DNA of 8,849 bases from contig JAITKG010000154.1 in NCBI GenBank assembly GCA_031278495.1, positions 1-8,849 on the forward strand, in the 5' to 3' direction. The notes under the pieces are model-generated. The model saw only the letters and a program-made list of their open reading frames with translations. It was not told where the DNA came from and ran no database searches. This stretch comes from Prevotellaceae bacterium. GTDB lineage: Bacteria > Bacteroidota > Bacteroidia > Bacteroidales > UBA932. A program made the position numbers and the translations under genes. Below, piece by piece: positions 1 to 5,843 of the stretch; within the stretch, counting starts at the first letter, position 1, and every line of letters starts with the position of its first letter.

Positions 1-48
1 ACTTGTTGCCAATAGCAACAAGCACAAGAAAAGAAACATTTTTTTCAT
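1..48 (-). CDS. N-terminus of an exported protein (partial)
   Basis: Reading the minus strand from the ATG at 48-46 gives MKKMFLFLCLLLLATS up to the window edge. Two lysines followed by an unbroken leucine-rich hydrophobic stretch is a typical signal peptide. A cysteine lies inside the stretch (FLC), but too little is visible to tell a lipoprotein from a protein cut by signal peptidase I. A second in-frame ATG at 39-37 is an alternative start. There is no Shine-Dalgarno sequence upstream, only a T/A-rich leader, as at the other genes here. The mature protein lies outside the window, so its function cannot be called. Confidence 0.6.
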   Translation of the reverse strand, partial: MKKMFLFLCLLLLATS

Positions 49-74
49 AATTGTTTTTTTTTAAGAAGCCCCCC

Positions 75-152
75 AGCCCCCAAAGGGAGTTCCCCTAGCC
101 CCCGAAGGGGGAGTGAGGAGCAGCCCCCCAACCCCCAAAGGGGGAGTGAGGA
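75..152. repeat. Three tandem copies of a C5-N3-G5 palindrome module
   Basis: Three related modules follow each other: CCCCCAAAGGG at 77-87, CCCCCGAAGGGGG at 99-111 and CCCCCAAAGGGGG at 132-144. The last two are both followed by AGTGAGGA. Each can form a short hairpin with a 3-base loop. Similar C-run/G-run intergenic words are, from general knowledge, common in Bacteroidota genomes. I see no coding potential here. Confidence 0.75.
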
Positions 153-317
153 TGCTTCATGTTATTGTAATTTTTGTTCATTGTTTTTGTCGTAAGTCTG
201 CCGCCGCGCCAGCCACATCTTCATATCTCCACATCTTCACATTAGCCGCTGCCGCGCCAGCCTAATTCTTAATTTCTAATTCTTAATTCCCGTTCCCCCT
301 TTGGGGGTTAGGGGGCT
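122..317. repeat. Inverted pair of a 23 bp GC-rich repeat flanking tandem words
   Basis: The 23 bases at 122-144 (C-run, AA, C5, AAA, G5) recur at 295-317 as the reverse complement with one mismatch (22 of 23). They bracket about 150 bases of low-complexity tandem words. The pair could fold into a long stem, or could mark the borders of a small non-autonomous element. No target-site duplication is evident. Confidence 0.7.
201..290 (+). repeat. GC-separator word plus 7-8 bp tandem arrays (two copies)
   Basis: CCGCCGCGCCAGCC at 201-214 leads directly into four copies of an 8 bp word (CACATCTT, CATATCTC, CACATCTT, CACATTAG; 214-245). CTGCCGCGCCAGCC at 249-262 leads into four copies of a 7 bp word (TAATTCT, TAATTTC, TAATTCT, TAATTCC; 263-290). 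The same GC word sits at 8686-8699 in front of yet another tandem array, so this is a dispersed composite repeat and not a chance low-complexity tract. Confidence 0.75.
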
Positions 318-339
318 TTTTCCCTTTTTTTGCAGCTTT

Positions 340-391
340 GGGTTGTTTTATACTTACCCACAAACACAAACTTTTTCTTATAAAACAACCC
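340..391. repeat. Perfect 13 bp inverted repeat
   Basis: GGGTTGTTTTATA at 340-352 is matched exactly by its reverse complement at 379-391, with a 26-base spacer. The duplex is strong enough for an RNA hairpin on either strand. On the plus strand a T6 run (403-408) follows about 12 bases downstream, which is too far for a classical terminator. An open frame across this stretch (301-513) is low-complexity and looks non-coding. Role unknown. Confidence 0.65.
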
Positions 392-421
392 CTCGCTACG
401 ATTTTTTATTCGCTGCCAATA

Positions 422-455
422 ATTGCAGAAGGTGTTATCAGTCGCTTTCTGCAAT
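422..455. repeat. 9 bp inverted repeat
   Basis: ATTGCAGAA (422-430) and TTCTGCAAT (447-455) are exact reverse complements with a 16-base spacer. This is one of several stems packed between 340 and 652. No T-run follows directly on either strand, so it does not read as a terminator. It may be part of a larger structured transcript or a remnant of an element. Confidence 0.5.
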
Positions 456-497
456 ACCTGTCTTCAACTTTTACTGCGATTTTTTCCTCTTCCCACT

Positions 498-721
498 AAA
501 AAATAAAGAGTAGGAATGGGCGTAGTACATATTGTCAATCGAGGTTCGGGAAAACCCGTTCACTAAATAAGTACAACAACCCACACCTACTCTTGGTGAG
601 GTCGCTTTACTTATATTCGTAGTGAACTGAAATTTTCCCGATTTCGATTGACACGCAAAATATAAAGTTAAAGCTATATATTTTGAATATATCAAATTCA
701 AAATGTCAAAGAACTATATTA
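498..721 (-). ncRNA. Candidate structured RNA with interlocking stems
   Basis: The outer hairpin pairs 534-542 with 644-652 (GTCAATCGA, 9 bp), 547-554 with 633-640 (8 bp), 558-565 with 620-627 (8 bp) and 567-573 with 608-614 (7 bp). Internal loops are small and a 34-base apical region remains. A second stem pairs 506-514 with 586-594 (AAGAGTAGG, 9 bp) and 517-520 with 580-583. It crosses the first, so the two form a pseudoknot or are alternatives. Read on the minus strand, the last arm is followed by TTTATTTTTT (507-498), like a terminator. A consensus promoter lies just upstream at 728-758. A long bulged hairpin recalls 6S RNA in outline, but I cannot assign a family. The 5' end is estimated from the promoter. 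A TTG-started frame (701-471) overlaps but looks non-coding. Confidence 0.5.
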
Positions 722-727
722 ACGCTG

Positions 728-758
728 CAAATATAAAACAATATTTTTTATTTACAAA
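728..758 (-). promoter_or_regulatory. Bacteroidota-type promoter facing the candidate RNA
   Basis: On the minus strand TTTG (758-755) is followed after 19 bases by TATATTTG (735-728). This matches the Bacteroidota -33/-7 consensus TTTG/TAnnTTTG. The expected transcription start is near 721, pointing into the inverted-repeat region and away from the operon at 868. No protein gene lies in its path. Confidence 0.55.
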
Positions 759-792
759 TTTTATTTTGTTATAAATAAAAAAATGAAATTTG

Positions 793-824
793 TTAGGTTT
801 TTTCGTAAAAAAATTGTAAATTTG
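793..824 (+). promoter_or_regulatory. Promoter of the methylmalonyl-CoA decarboxylase operon
   Basis: TAAATTTG at 817-824 fits the Bacteroidota -7 consensus TAnnTTTG exactly. Twenty bases upstream is TTAG (793-796), one mismatch from TTTG. The predicted start near 831 leaves a leader of about 37 bases before the ATG at 868. The leader is A-rich and lacks a Shine-Dalgarno sequence, normal for this phylum. Confidence 0.6.
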
Positions 825-867
825 CCCCCCTAAATTTCGATTTTAAAAATCAAAAAACAATATTCTT

Positions 868-1269
868 ATGAATTTATCGCACATTGAACACATCGGTATC
901 GCAGTAAAATCGCTACAAGATGCTATTCCCTTTTACGAAAATGTATTGGGATTAAAATGTTACAACATCGAAGAAGTGGTCGAGCAAAAGGTGAAGACCG
1001 CTTTTTTTATGATAGGACAAACCAAAATCGAATTGCTGGAACCAACCAGCCCCGAAAGCGCAGTCGCCAAATTTATTGAAAAACGCGGCGAAGGCATACA
1101 TCATATAGCGTTTGCAGCGCAATGCCTGCAAGCCTCGTTGGACGAACTGGCAGGCAAGGGCGTCCAACTGTTAGATAAAAACCCGCGCAAAGGCGCCGAA
1201 GGATTAAATATTGCATTCCTGCATCCAAAATCCACGCTGGGCGTGCTAATGGAAATGTGCGAAAAATAA
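868..1269 (+). CDS. mce: Methylmalonyl-CoA epimerase
   Basis: This 133-residue protein belongs to the vicinal-oxygen-chelate (glyoxalase-like) superfamily and has the full length of the epimerase family. It interconverts (R)- and (S)-methylmalonyl-CoA in the cytoplasm. Two beta-alpha-beta-beta-beta modules are visible, starting at HIEHIGIAV and GIHHIAFA. The likely metal ligands are His8, Glu55 (in KIELLEP), His78 or His79, and Glu129 (in LMEMCE), by analogy with the Propionibacterium enzyme. It opens the operon and is 19 bases from the decarboxylase alpha subunit. That context fits: the mutase makes the R form and the decarboxylase needs the S form. Another VOC activity is possible but unlikely given the neighbours. 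Confidence 0.93.
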   Translation: MNLSHIEHIGIAVKSLQDAIPFYENVLGLKCYNIEEVVEQKVKTAFFMIGQTKIELLEPTSPESAVAKFIEKRGEGIHHIAFAAQCLQASLDELAGKGVQLLDKNPRKGAEGLNIAFLHPKSTLGVLMEMCEK

Positions 1270-1288
1270 TAAATAAAAGATAACAGCT

Positions 1289-2842
1289 ATGAGTAATCAA
1301 GTAGAATCAGTAAAAGCGCTGATTAAATTGCGTGAAGAAGCGCGCCTTGGGGGCGGGCAAAAACGTATCGACTCCCAACACCAAAAAGGAAAATATACCG
1401 CCCGCGAACGTATCGCCATGTTGCTTGACGGCGGCAGCTTTGAAGAGTTCGACATGTTTGTAACGCACCGCTGCACAAACTTCGGCATGCAGGACAGCAC
1501 GTTTCTCGGCGACGGCGTAGTAACCGGTTACGGCACGATTGACGGACGGTTGGTGTATGTATTTGCACAGGATTTTACCGTATTCGGCGGTTCGCTGTCC
1601 GAAAGTTTTGCCATGAAAATTTGCAAGATCATGGATCAGGCAATGAAGATGGGCGCGCCGGTTATCGGACTGAACGACTCCGGCGGCGCGCGTATCCAGG
1701 AAGGCGTGAATGCGTTGGCGGGCTATGCCGAAATTTTCCAGCGCAATATTTTAGCTTCGGGCGTAGTGCCGCAAATCTCTGCGATTTTCGGTCCCTGTGC
1801 CGGCGGCGCAGTGTATTCGCCGGCGCTCACGGACTTTAATGTGATGACCAAAGGAACCAGCTACATGTTCCTCACCGGTCCCAAAGTAGTGAAGACCGTT
1901 ACGGGCGAAGACGTAACACAGGAAGAACTGGGCGGCGCCAGCGTGCATGCCTCGAAGAGCGGCGTAGCGCATTTTGCAGTGGAAACCGAAGAAGACGGAC
2001 TGAAACTGATCCGGCGGCTGTTAAGTTACTTGCCGCAAAACAACCTCGAAGAAGCGCCGCTGCAACCTTGCACAGACCCCATCGACCGGTTGGAAGATGC
2101 GCTGAACGACATTATTCCCGACAGCCCCAATAAACCCTACGACATGTACCAGGTCATCGGCGGCATTGTAGACAACGGCGAATTTTTGGAAGTGCATAAG
2201 GATTATGCGCCGAACATCATCGTTGGTTTTGCCCGTTTCAACGGCTTGTCGGTGGGGATTGTAGCCAATCAGCCTAAAATACTGGCAGGCTGTTTAGATA
2301 TTAACTCTTCGCGGAAAGCGGCGCGGTTCGTGCGTTTCTGCGATGCGTTCAATATCCCGATTGTAACGCTGGTTGATGTGCCCGGCTTCCTGCCCGGCAC
2401 GCAGCAGGAGTACGGCGGCATTATCCTGCATGGCGCAAAATTGCTGTATGCTTACGGCGAAACGACTGTCCCGAAAGTAACGGTTACATTGCGCAAATCG
2501 TATGGCGGCGCTTACTGCGTGATGAGCAGCAAACACCTGCGCGGCGACATTAACTATGCATGGCCTACGGCTGAAATTGCCGTCATGGGACCGTCGGGCG
2601 CTATCGAAGTGCTCTACGGCAAGGAAACCGCCGCCGCCGAAGACCCCGCAAAATTTGCCGCCGAAAAAGAACAGGAATACCGCGACGCCTTTGCCAACCC
2701 TTATAACGCCGCTAAATACGGCTATATCGACGACGTGATTGAGCCGCGCAATACGCGCTTCCGCATTATCCGCGCATTGCAGCAACTGGCAACCAAAAAA
2801 CTTTCCAATCCGGCGAAAAAACACGATAACCTGCCTTTGTAG
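1289..2842 (+). CDS. mmdA: Methylmalonyl-CoA decarboxylase alpha subunit (carboxyltransferase)
   Basis: This 517-residue, two-domain crotonase-fold carboxyltransferase moves the carboxyl group of (S)-methylmalonyl-CoA onto biotin, leaving propionyl-CoA. The N-terminal half has SGGARIQEG (131-139) and the oxyanion-type loop GPCAGGAVYSPAL (168-180). The C-terminal half has VDVPGFLPGTQQE (362-374), RKSYGGAYCVM (402-412) and AWPTAEIAVMGPSGA (424-438), all hallmarks of the MmdA/PccB family. By sequence alone it could be the beta subunit of propionyl-CoA carboxylase. The downstream biotin-carrier and sodium-pump genes, with no biotin carboxylase in view, favour the decarboxylase. The protein is soluble and expected to dock on the membrane complex. 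The ATG at 1289 has no Shine-Dalgarno sequence. A 30-base gap separates it from the next gene. Confidence 0.93.
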   Translation: MSNQVESVKALIKLREEARLGGGQKRIDSQHQKGKYTARERIAMLLDGGSFEEFDMFVTHRCTNFGMQDSTFLGDGVVTGYGTIDGRLVYVFAQDFTVFGGSLSESFAMKICKIMDQAMKMGAPVIGLNDSGGARIQEGVNALAGYAEIFQRNILASGVVPQISAIFGPCAGGAVYSPALTDFNVMTKGTSYMFLTGPKVVKTVTGEDVTQEELGGASVHASKSGVAHFAVETEEDGLKLIRRLLSYLPQNNLEEAPLQPCTDPIDRLEDALNDIIPDSPNKPYDMYQVIGGIVDNGEFLEVHKDYAPNIIVGFARFNGLSVGIVANQPKILAGCLDINSSRKAARFVRFCDAFNIPIVTLVDVPGFLPGTQQEYGGIILHGAKLLYAYGETTVPKVTVTLRKSYGGAYCVMSSKHLRGDINYAWPTAEIAVMGPSGAIEVLYGKETAAAEDPAKFAAEKEQEYRDAFANPYNAAKYGYIDDVIEPRNTRFRIIRALQQLATKKLSNPAKKHDNLPL

Positions 2843-2872
2843 CGTTAAGCACTAAAACTTAAAAGTGATAAT

Positions 2873-3862
2873 ATGAGTAAGAGATTATACCTGTTTTTAC
2901 TGGCTGGTTGCCTGCTGTTGGCAGGCGCGCCGGCAGTTGCGCAAAGCCAGGCGGATATACGCATCAATGAAGTACTGGTTAGCAATACCGACGACTATGA
3001 AGATGACTACGGGCACAAACACGGTTGGATTGAATTGTTCAACACCTCCCGAGGTACGGTGGACATTGGCGGCTGCTACATATCGAACGACCGGAACGAC
3101 CTGAAAAAATACCGCATCCCGAAAGGCGATGTGCTTACGAAAATCAAACCGCGCCAGCACATCGTGCTTTGGGCGGATAATAAGCCGTTGCGCGGCACTT
3201 TCCATGTCAATTTCACACTGGAAGAAACCAGCGCCCTGTATTTTACCAGCAGCAACGGGCGCGACGTCGTAGACAGCTTGCATATCCCCATCGGCGAAGG
3301 ACCTTTTTCCGTCATGGATTACATCGCCAACGACAAAGGCAACCAGGTGACAGTTAAAGGGAGCATCCCGCATTATCCCGTCGAGAATGTATCGTACGGT
3401 CGCTTGATGGACGGCGAGGACGCCGGCGGCGCCAACGGTTGGGCATTCTTGGTCAAAACCACGCCCAGCAGCAACAACGTCATTCTTGACAGCGAAGCGG
3501 CGGCGCAACGGTTTAAACAATTTGACCCCTATGGCGTGATTATGGCTATCACGGCGATGTCGGTGGTATTTGTCGCTTTGATTTTATTATATATTGTATT
3601 TAAAAATATCGGGCGCGCCTCTATCAATTCCGGACGCAAGAAAGCCGAAAAAGCAGGCGTGGCGCCGGATGCAGTAGCTGTTGCGCAGGATGCGCCCGGC
3701 GAAGTGTATGCCGCTATCGCCATTGCGCTTCATTTATATATCCAGCAGGAAGAAGCGCATGATATAGAAAACACCATATTAACCATTAACAAAGTAACGC
3801 GAACCTACTCGCCCTGGAGTTCGAAAATATACGGGCTGCGTGAAATACCGCATAAACAGTAG
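2873..3862 (+). CDS. Lamin-tail domain / OadG-like decarboxylase subunit (delta-like)
   Basis: The 329-residue protein begins with a signal sequence (residues 1-23, likely cut at AVA-Q). An extracytoplasmic beta-rich domain follows at about 26-160, starting INEVLVSN and containing WIELFNTS and DIGGCYISND, which are lamin-tail (LTD) features. One membrane helix lies at 222-243. The cytoplasmic tail ends YSPWSSKIYGLREIP, as in OadG-type subunits of Bacteroidota. OadG/MmdD subunits are small membrane anchors that hold the carboxyltransferase and biotin carrier on the sodium pump, and the position between alpha and gamma genes supports that role here. The role of the outer LTD domain is unknown. 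LAGC (10-13) matches a lipobox, but the hydrophobic run continues past it, so ordinary signal-peptidase cleavage is more likely. Family membership is inferred from motifs and context. Confidence 0.8.
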   Translation: MSKRLYLFLLAGCLLLAGAPAVAQSQADIRINEVLVSNTDDYEDDYGHKHGWIELFNTSRGTVDIGGCYISNDRNDLKKYRIPKGDVLTKIKPRQHIVLWADNKPLRGTFHVNFTLEETSALYFTSSNGRDVVDSLHIPIGEGPFSVMDYIANDKGNQVTVKGSIPHYPVENVSYGRLMDGEDAGGANGWAFLVKTTPSSNNVILDSEAAAQRFKQFDPYGVIMAITAMSVVFVALILLYIVFKNIGRASINSGRKKAEKAGVAPDAVAVAQDAPGEVYAAIAIALHLYIQQEEAHDIENTILTINKVTRTYSPWSSKIYGLREIPHKQ

Positions 3863-3909
3863 CCGCCGGCAGCCGGTAATAAAATGAAAACAATAAAAAA
3901 TTCGTAACG

Positions 3910-4341
3910 ATGAAAAAAGAATATAATTTAAAAATAAACGGAGCCGATTATAATGTTGTAATCGACCAAACAGAAGACGCTTCGGTAGGCGTAGAAGTAA
4001 ACGGAACGCCATTCCTCGTGGAAATTGACCGTTTGGCAAAACCAATAGCAAAAGTCAATCCGCCGGTAGCCGCACCGGTTAATGCAGTGGGCGCACCGGT
4101 AGTGACAAAGCAACCCACCAGCGGCAGCGCTGCCGCTATCAAATCGCCGCTGCCGGGCGTAGTGCTGTCGGTAGAGGTGAGCGTAGGCGACGCCGTAAAA
4201 GCAGGACAGAAACTCTTAGTACTCGAAGCCATGAAAATGGAAAACAGTATTGAAGCCGACCGCGACGGGAAAATCACCGCTATCAAGGTAAGCAAAGGCG
4301 ATTCGGTACTGGAAGGAGCTGAACTTATAATCATCGGATAA
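3910..4341 (+). CDS. mmdC: Biotin carboxyl carrier subunit (gamma) of methylmalonyl-CoA decarboxylase
   Basis: This 143-residue protein has three parts: an N-terminal beta-strand region (about 1-45, MKKEYNLKING onward), a flexible Pro/Ala/Val linker (about 46-75), and a biotinyl domain. The motif EAMKMEN holds the biotin-accepting lysine, Lys109 (codon 4234-4236). The domain has the usual second half ending GAELIIIG. It carries CO2 as carboxybiotin from the alpha to the beta subunit. The start at 3910 sits 47 bases after the previous gene, and only 6 bases separate it from mmdB. A biotin ligase is needed but is not in the window. A carrier for another carboxylase is possible in principle, but the operon makes this assignment firm. 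Confidence 0.93.
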   Translation: MKKEYNLKINGADYNVVIDQTEDASVGVEVNGTPFLVEIDRLAKPIAKVNPPVAAPVNAVGAPVVTKQPTSGSAAAIKSPLPGVVLSVEVSVGDAVKAGQKLLVLEAMKMENSIEADRDGKITAIKVSKGDSVLEGAELIIIG

Positions 4342-4347
4342 CAGACT

Positions 4348-5508
4348 ATGGAAAATCAAGGATTCATTTCTTTTTTGTGGGACAACCTGCAACAGTTCTT
4401 CGGCTACACGGCTTTTGCCAACTTTACTTTCGGGCATTCGGTGATGATACTGATCGGGCTGCTCTTCCTCTTTTTGGCTATTACGAAAGATTGGGAACCG
4501 ATGCTGTTAGTTCCTATCGGGTTCGGCATCATCATTGGGAACATTCCGTTCCTCGAAGGGCTTTCTATCGGCGTGTACGAGGAAGGCTCGGTGATGAATA
4601 TCCTCTATCAAGGCGTGCGGCTCGGTTTTTACCCGCCGTTGATATTTCTTGGAATTGGCGCAATGACCGACTTCTCGGCGCTTATATCCAATCCAAAACT
4701 GATGTTGATTGGCGCGGCGGCGCAGTTCGGGATCTTTGGCGCCTATGGACTGGCATTGCTTTTCGGGTTTCCGGCGAATGAAGCCGGCGCTATCGGCATC
4801 ATCGGCGGCGCCGACGGTCCGACAGCTATCTTCCTTTCGGGGCGTTTAGCGCCGGATTTGCTGGGAGCTATCGCCGTTTCGGCTTATTCGTACATGGCGC
4901 TGGTGCCGGTGATACAACCGCCCATCATGCGCTTATTCACCTCGAAAAAAGAACGGCTAATCCGCATGAAACCGCCCCGCGTGGTGTCGCAGCGCGAAAA
5001 GATTTTCTTCCCCATAGTCGGTTTCCTGCTGACTGCGCTTTTAGTGCCGTCCGGCATCCCGTTACTGGGCATGCTGTTCTTCGGCAACCTGCTTAAGGAA
5101 TGTGGCGTAACGCGCCGCCTTGCCGAAACCGCCCGAGGCCCGTTGATTGACATCGTTACCATCCTGATTGGGCTCACGGTGGGCGCATCCACGCAAGCCG
5201 ACAAGTTCCTGCAATGGAATTCCATTAAAATATTCATGCTGGGAGCGCTTTCGTTTATGATTGCCACCACTGCCGGCGTGCTGTTTGTGAAATTCTTCAA
5301 CCTGTTTTTGAAACCCGGTAACAAAATTAACCCGCTTATCGGCAATGCCGGCGTATCGGCGGTGCCCGACAGCGCACGCGTGTCGAATAACGTCGGATTA
5401 GAATACGATAAAAACAATTACCTGCTCATGCACGCTATGGGACCCAATGTGGCGGGCGTTATCGGCAGTGCGGTTGCCGCCGGGATTTTGCTGGGATTTC
5501 TTTCATAA
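4348..5508 (+). CDS. mmdB: Sodium-pumping decarboxylase beta subunit
   Basis: This 386-residue polytopic membrane protein belongs to the OadB/MmdB/GcdB family. It decarboxylates carboxybiotin and couples this to Na+ export. The family signature GGADGPT is present (Asp156 corresponds to the essential aspartate studied in Klebsiella OadB). So is the second conserved block GNAGVSAVPDSARVSN (332-347), followed by LLMHAMGPNVAGVIGSAV near the C-terminus. Many hydrophobic segments are spread along the chain, for example residues 30-50 and 115-150. Length is within the family range. It is the last gene of the operon and is followed 6 bases later by a long hairpin. Substrate specificity is set by the alpha subunit, so the Mmd call rests on mce and mmdA. 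Confidence 0.93.
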   Translation: MENQGFISFLWDNLQQFFGYTAFANFTFGHSVMILIGLLFLFLAITKDWEPMLLVPIGFGIIIGNIPFLEGLSIGVYEEGSVMNILYQGVRLGFYPPLIFLGIGAMTDFSALISNPKLMLIGAAAQFGIFGAYGLALLFGFPANEAGAIGIIGGADGPTAIFLSGRLAPDLLGAIAVSAYSYMALVPVIQPPIMRLFTSKKERLIRMKPPRVVSQREKIFFPIVGFLLTALLVPSGIPLLGMLFFGNLLKECGVTRRLAETARGPLIDIVTILIGLTVGASTQADKFLQWNSIKIFMLGALSFMIATTAGVLFVKFFNLFLKPGNKINPLIGNAGVSAVPDSARVSNNVGLEYDKNNYLLMHAMGPNVAGVIGSAVAAGILLGFLS

Positions 5509-5514
5509 GATTTT

Positions 5515-5563
5515 TTGATTGCTAATTCCTGACCGGCTGCGCCGCAAGGGAATTAACAATCAA
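5515..5563 (+). terminator. Long hairpin directly after mmdB
   Basis: TTGATTGCTAATTCC (5515-5529) pairs with 5549-5563 with one mismatch in 15. The loop holds a second small hairpin, CGGC-TGC-GCCG (5534-5544). It starts 6 bases after the mmdB stop. The following sequence is A-rich, not T-rich, so it may protect the mRNA 3' end or slow polymerase instead of being a full intrinsic terminator. Confidence 0.5.
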
Positions 5564-5576
5564 CAATAAAAAACAA

Positions 5577-5604
5577 AAGCGGGGAGTTTTGCAACTCCCC
5601 GCTT
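5577..5604. terminator. Strong 12 bp terminator-like stem-loop
   Basis: AAGCGGGGAGTT (5577-5588) pairs perfectly with AACTCCCCGCTT (5593-5604) around the loop TTGC. On the plus strand no T-run follows, but on the minus strand the stem is followed by TTTTGTTTTTTATTG. It therefore looks best as an intrinsic terminator for minus-strand transcripts, for example from prmC about 240 bases upstream. It may also end the mmd operon message. Confidence 0.7.
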
Positions 5605-5843
5605 CCGCCTAATCTAAACCTATGAAAAATTTATTTGATAGTAAGATGTACTTCCCCTGAAAAGGTTTAATCATAGTGGACAAATAAAACGTATTTGTGG
5701 AAACAGCGAACGCTTTCGCTCGCGACCTCAAAGAAAACCCAACTCATAAGCGTCAAGCCACAGCCAGACTCGCCCATCCATAGTTGTCAGTTTTAGGACT
5801 ACAGGTTGAATTAGATGCAACATTTTTTTATCTGCCATTTTTT
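5605..5843. other. Intergenic stretch between the mmd operon and prmC
   Basis: I see no real gene here. There is a 12-codon frame (5622-5660), a 6 bp hairpin AGCGAA-CGCT-TTCGCT (5705-5720), and a 7 bp inverted pair ATGCAAC/GTTGCAT (5815-5821 and 5850-5856) that spans the prmC stop codon. The middle part could be a remnant of a lost gene or mobile element, but nothing in it is recognisable. Confidence 0.5.
5622..5660 (+). CDS. Possible 12-codon micro-ORF or truncated gene start
   Basis: ATG at 5622 follows CCTAATCTAAACCT, an A/T-rich leader like those before genes in this phylum, and encodes MKNLFDSKMYFP before a TGA. It lies 18 bases after the strong stem-loop. It might be a leader peptide, the stump of a decayed gene, or chance. 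There is no downstream gene on this strand until 6948, which argues against an attenuator. Low confidence. Confidence 0.15.
   Translation: MKNLFDSKMYFP

Noticed and set aside
301..513. Plus-strand open frame of 70 codons
   Set aside because: Phe/Tyr-rich composition from T-rich sequence, overlaps two inverted repeats, starts inside a repeat, and shows no recognisable motif.
498..660. tmRNA, RNase P RNA or signal recognition particle RNA
   Set aside because: I looked for their conserved core words (the tmRNA ends, the RNase P P4 core, the SRP GGAAGC loop) and did not see them.
471..701. Minus-strand open frame of 76 codons over the candidate RNA
   Set aside because: It needs a TTG start, covers the long inverted repeats whose pairing explains the sequence better, and has no recognisable domain.
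2294..2824. 176-codon minus-strand frame opposite mmdA
   Set aside because: Antisense shadow of a conserved gene, with a low-complexity Phe/Gly/Arg-rich translation.
3884..3907. Seven-codon frame between the LTD/OadG gene and mmdC
   Set aside because: Only MKTIKNS, in an A-rich gap. Nothing beyond the start codon supports translation.
5605..5843. Insertion-sequence remnant
   Set aside because: The stretch has an unusual look, but I found no terminal inverted repeat pair, target duplication or transposase fragment.
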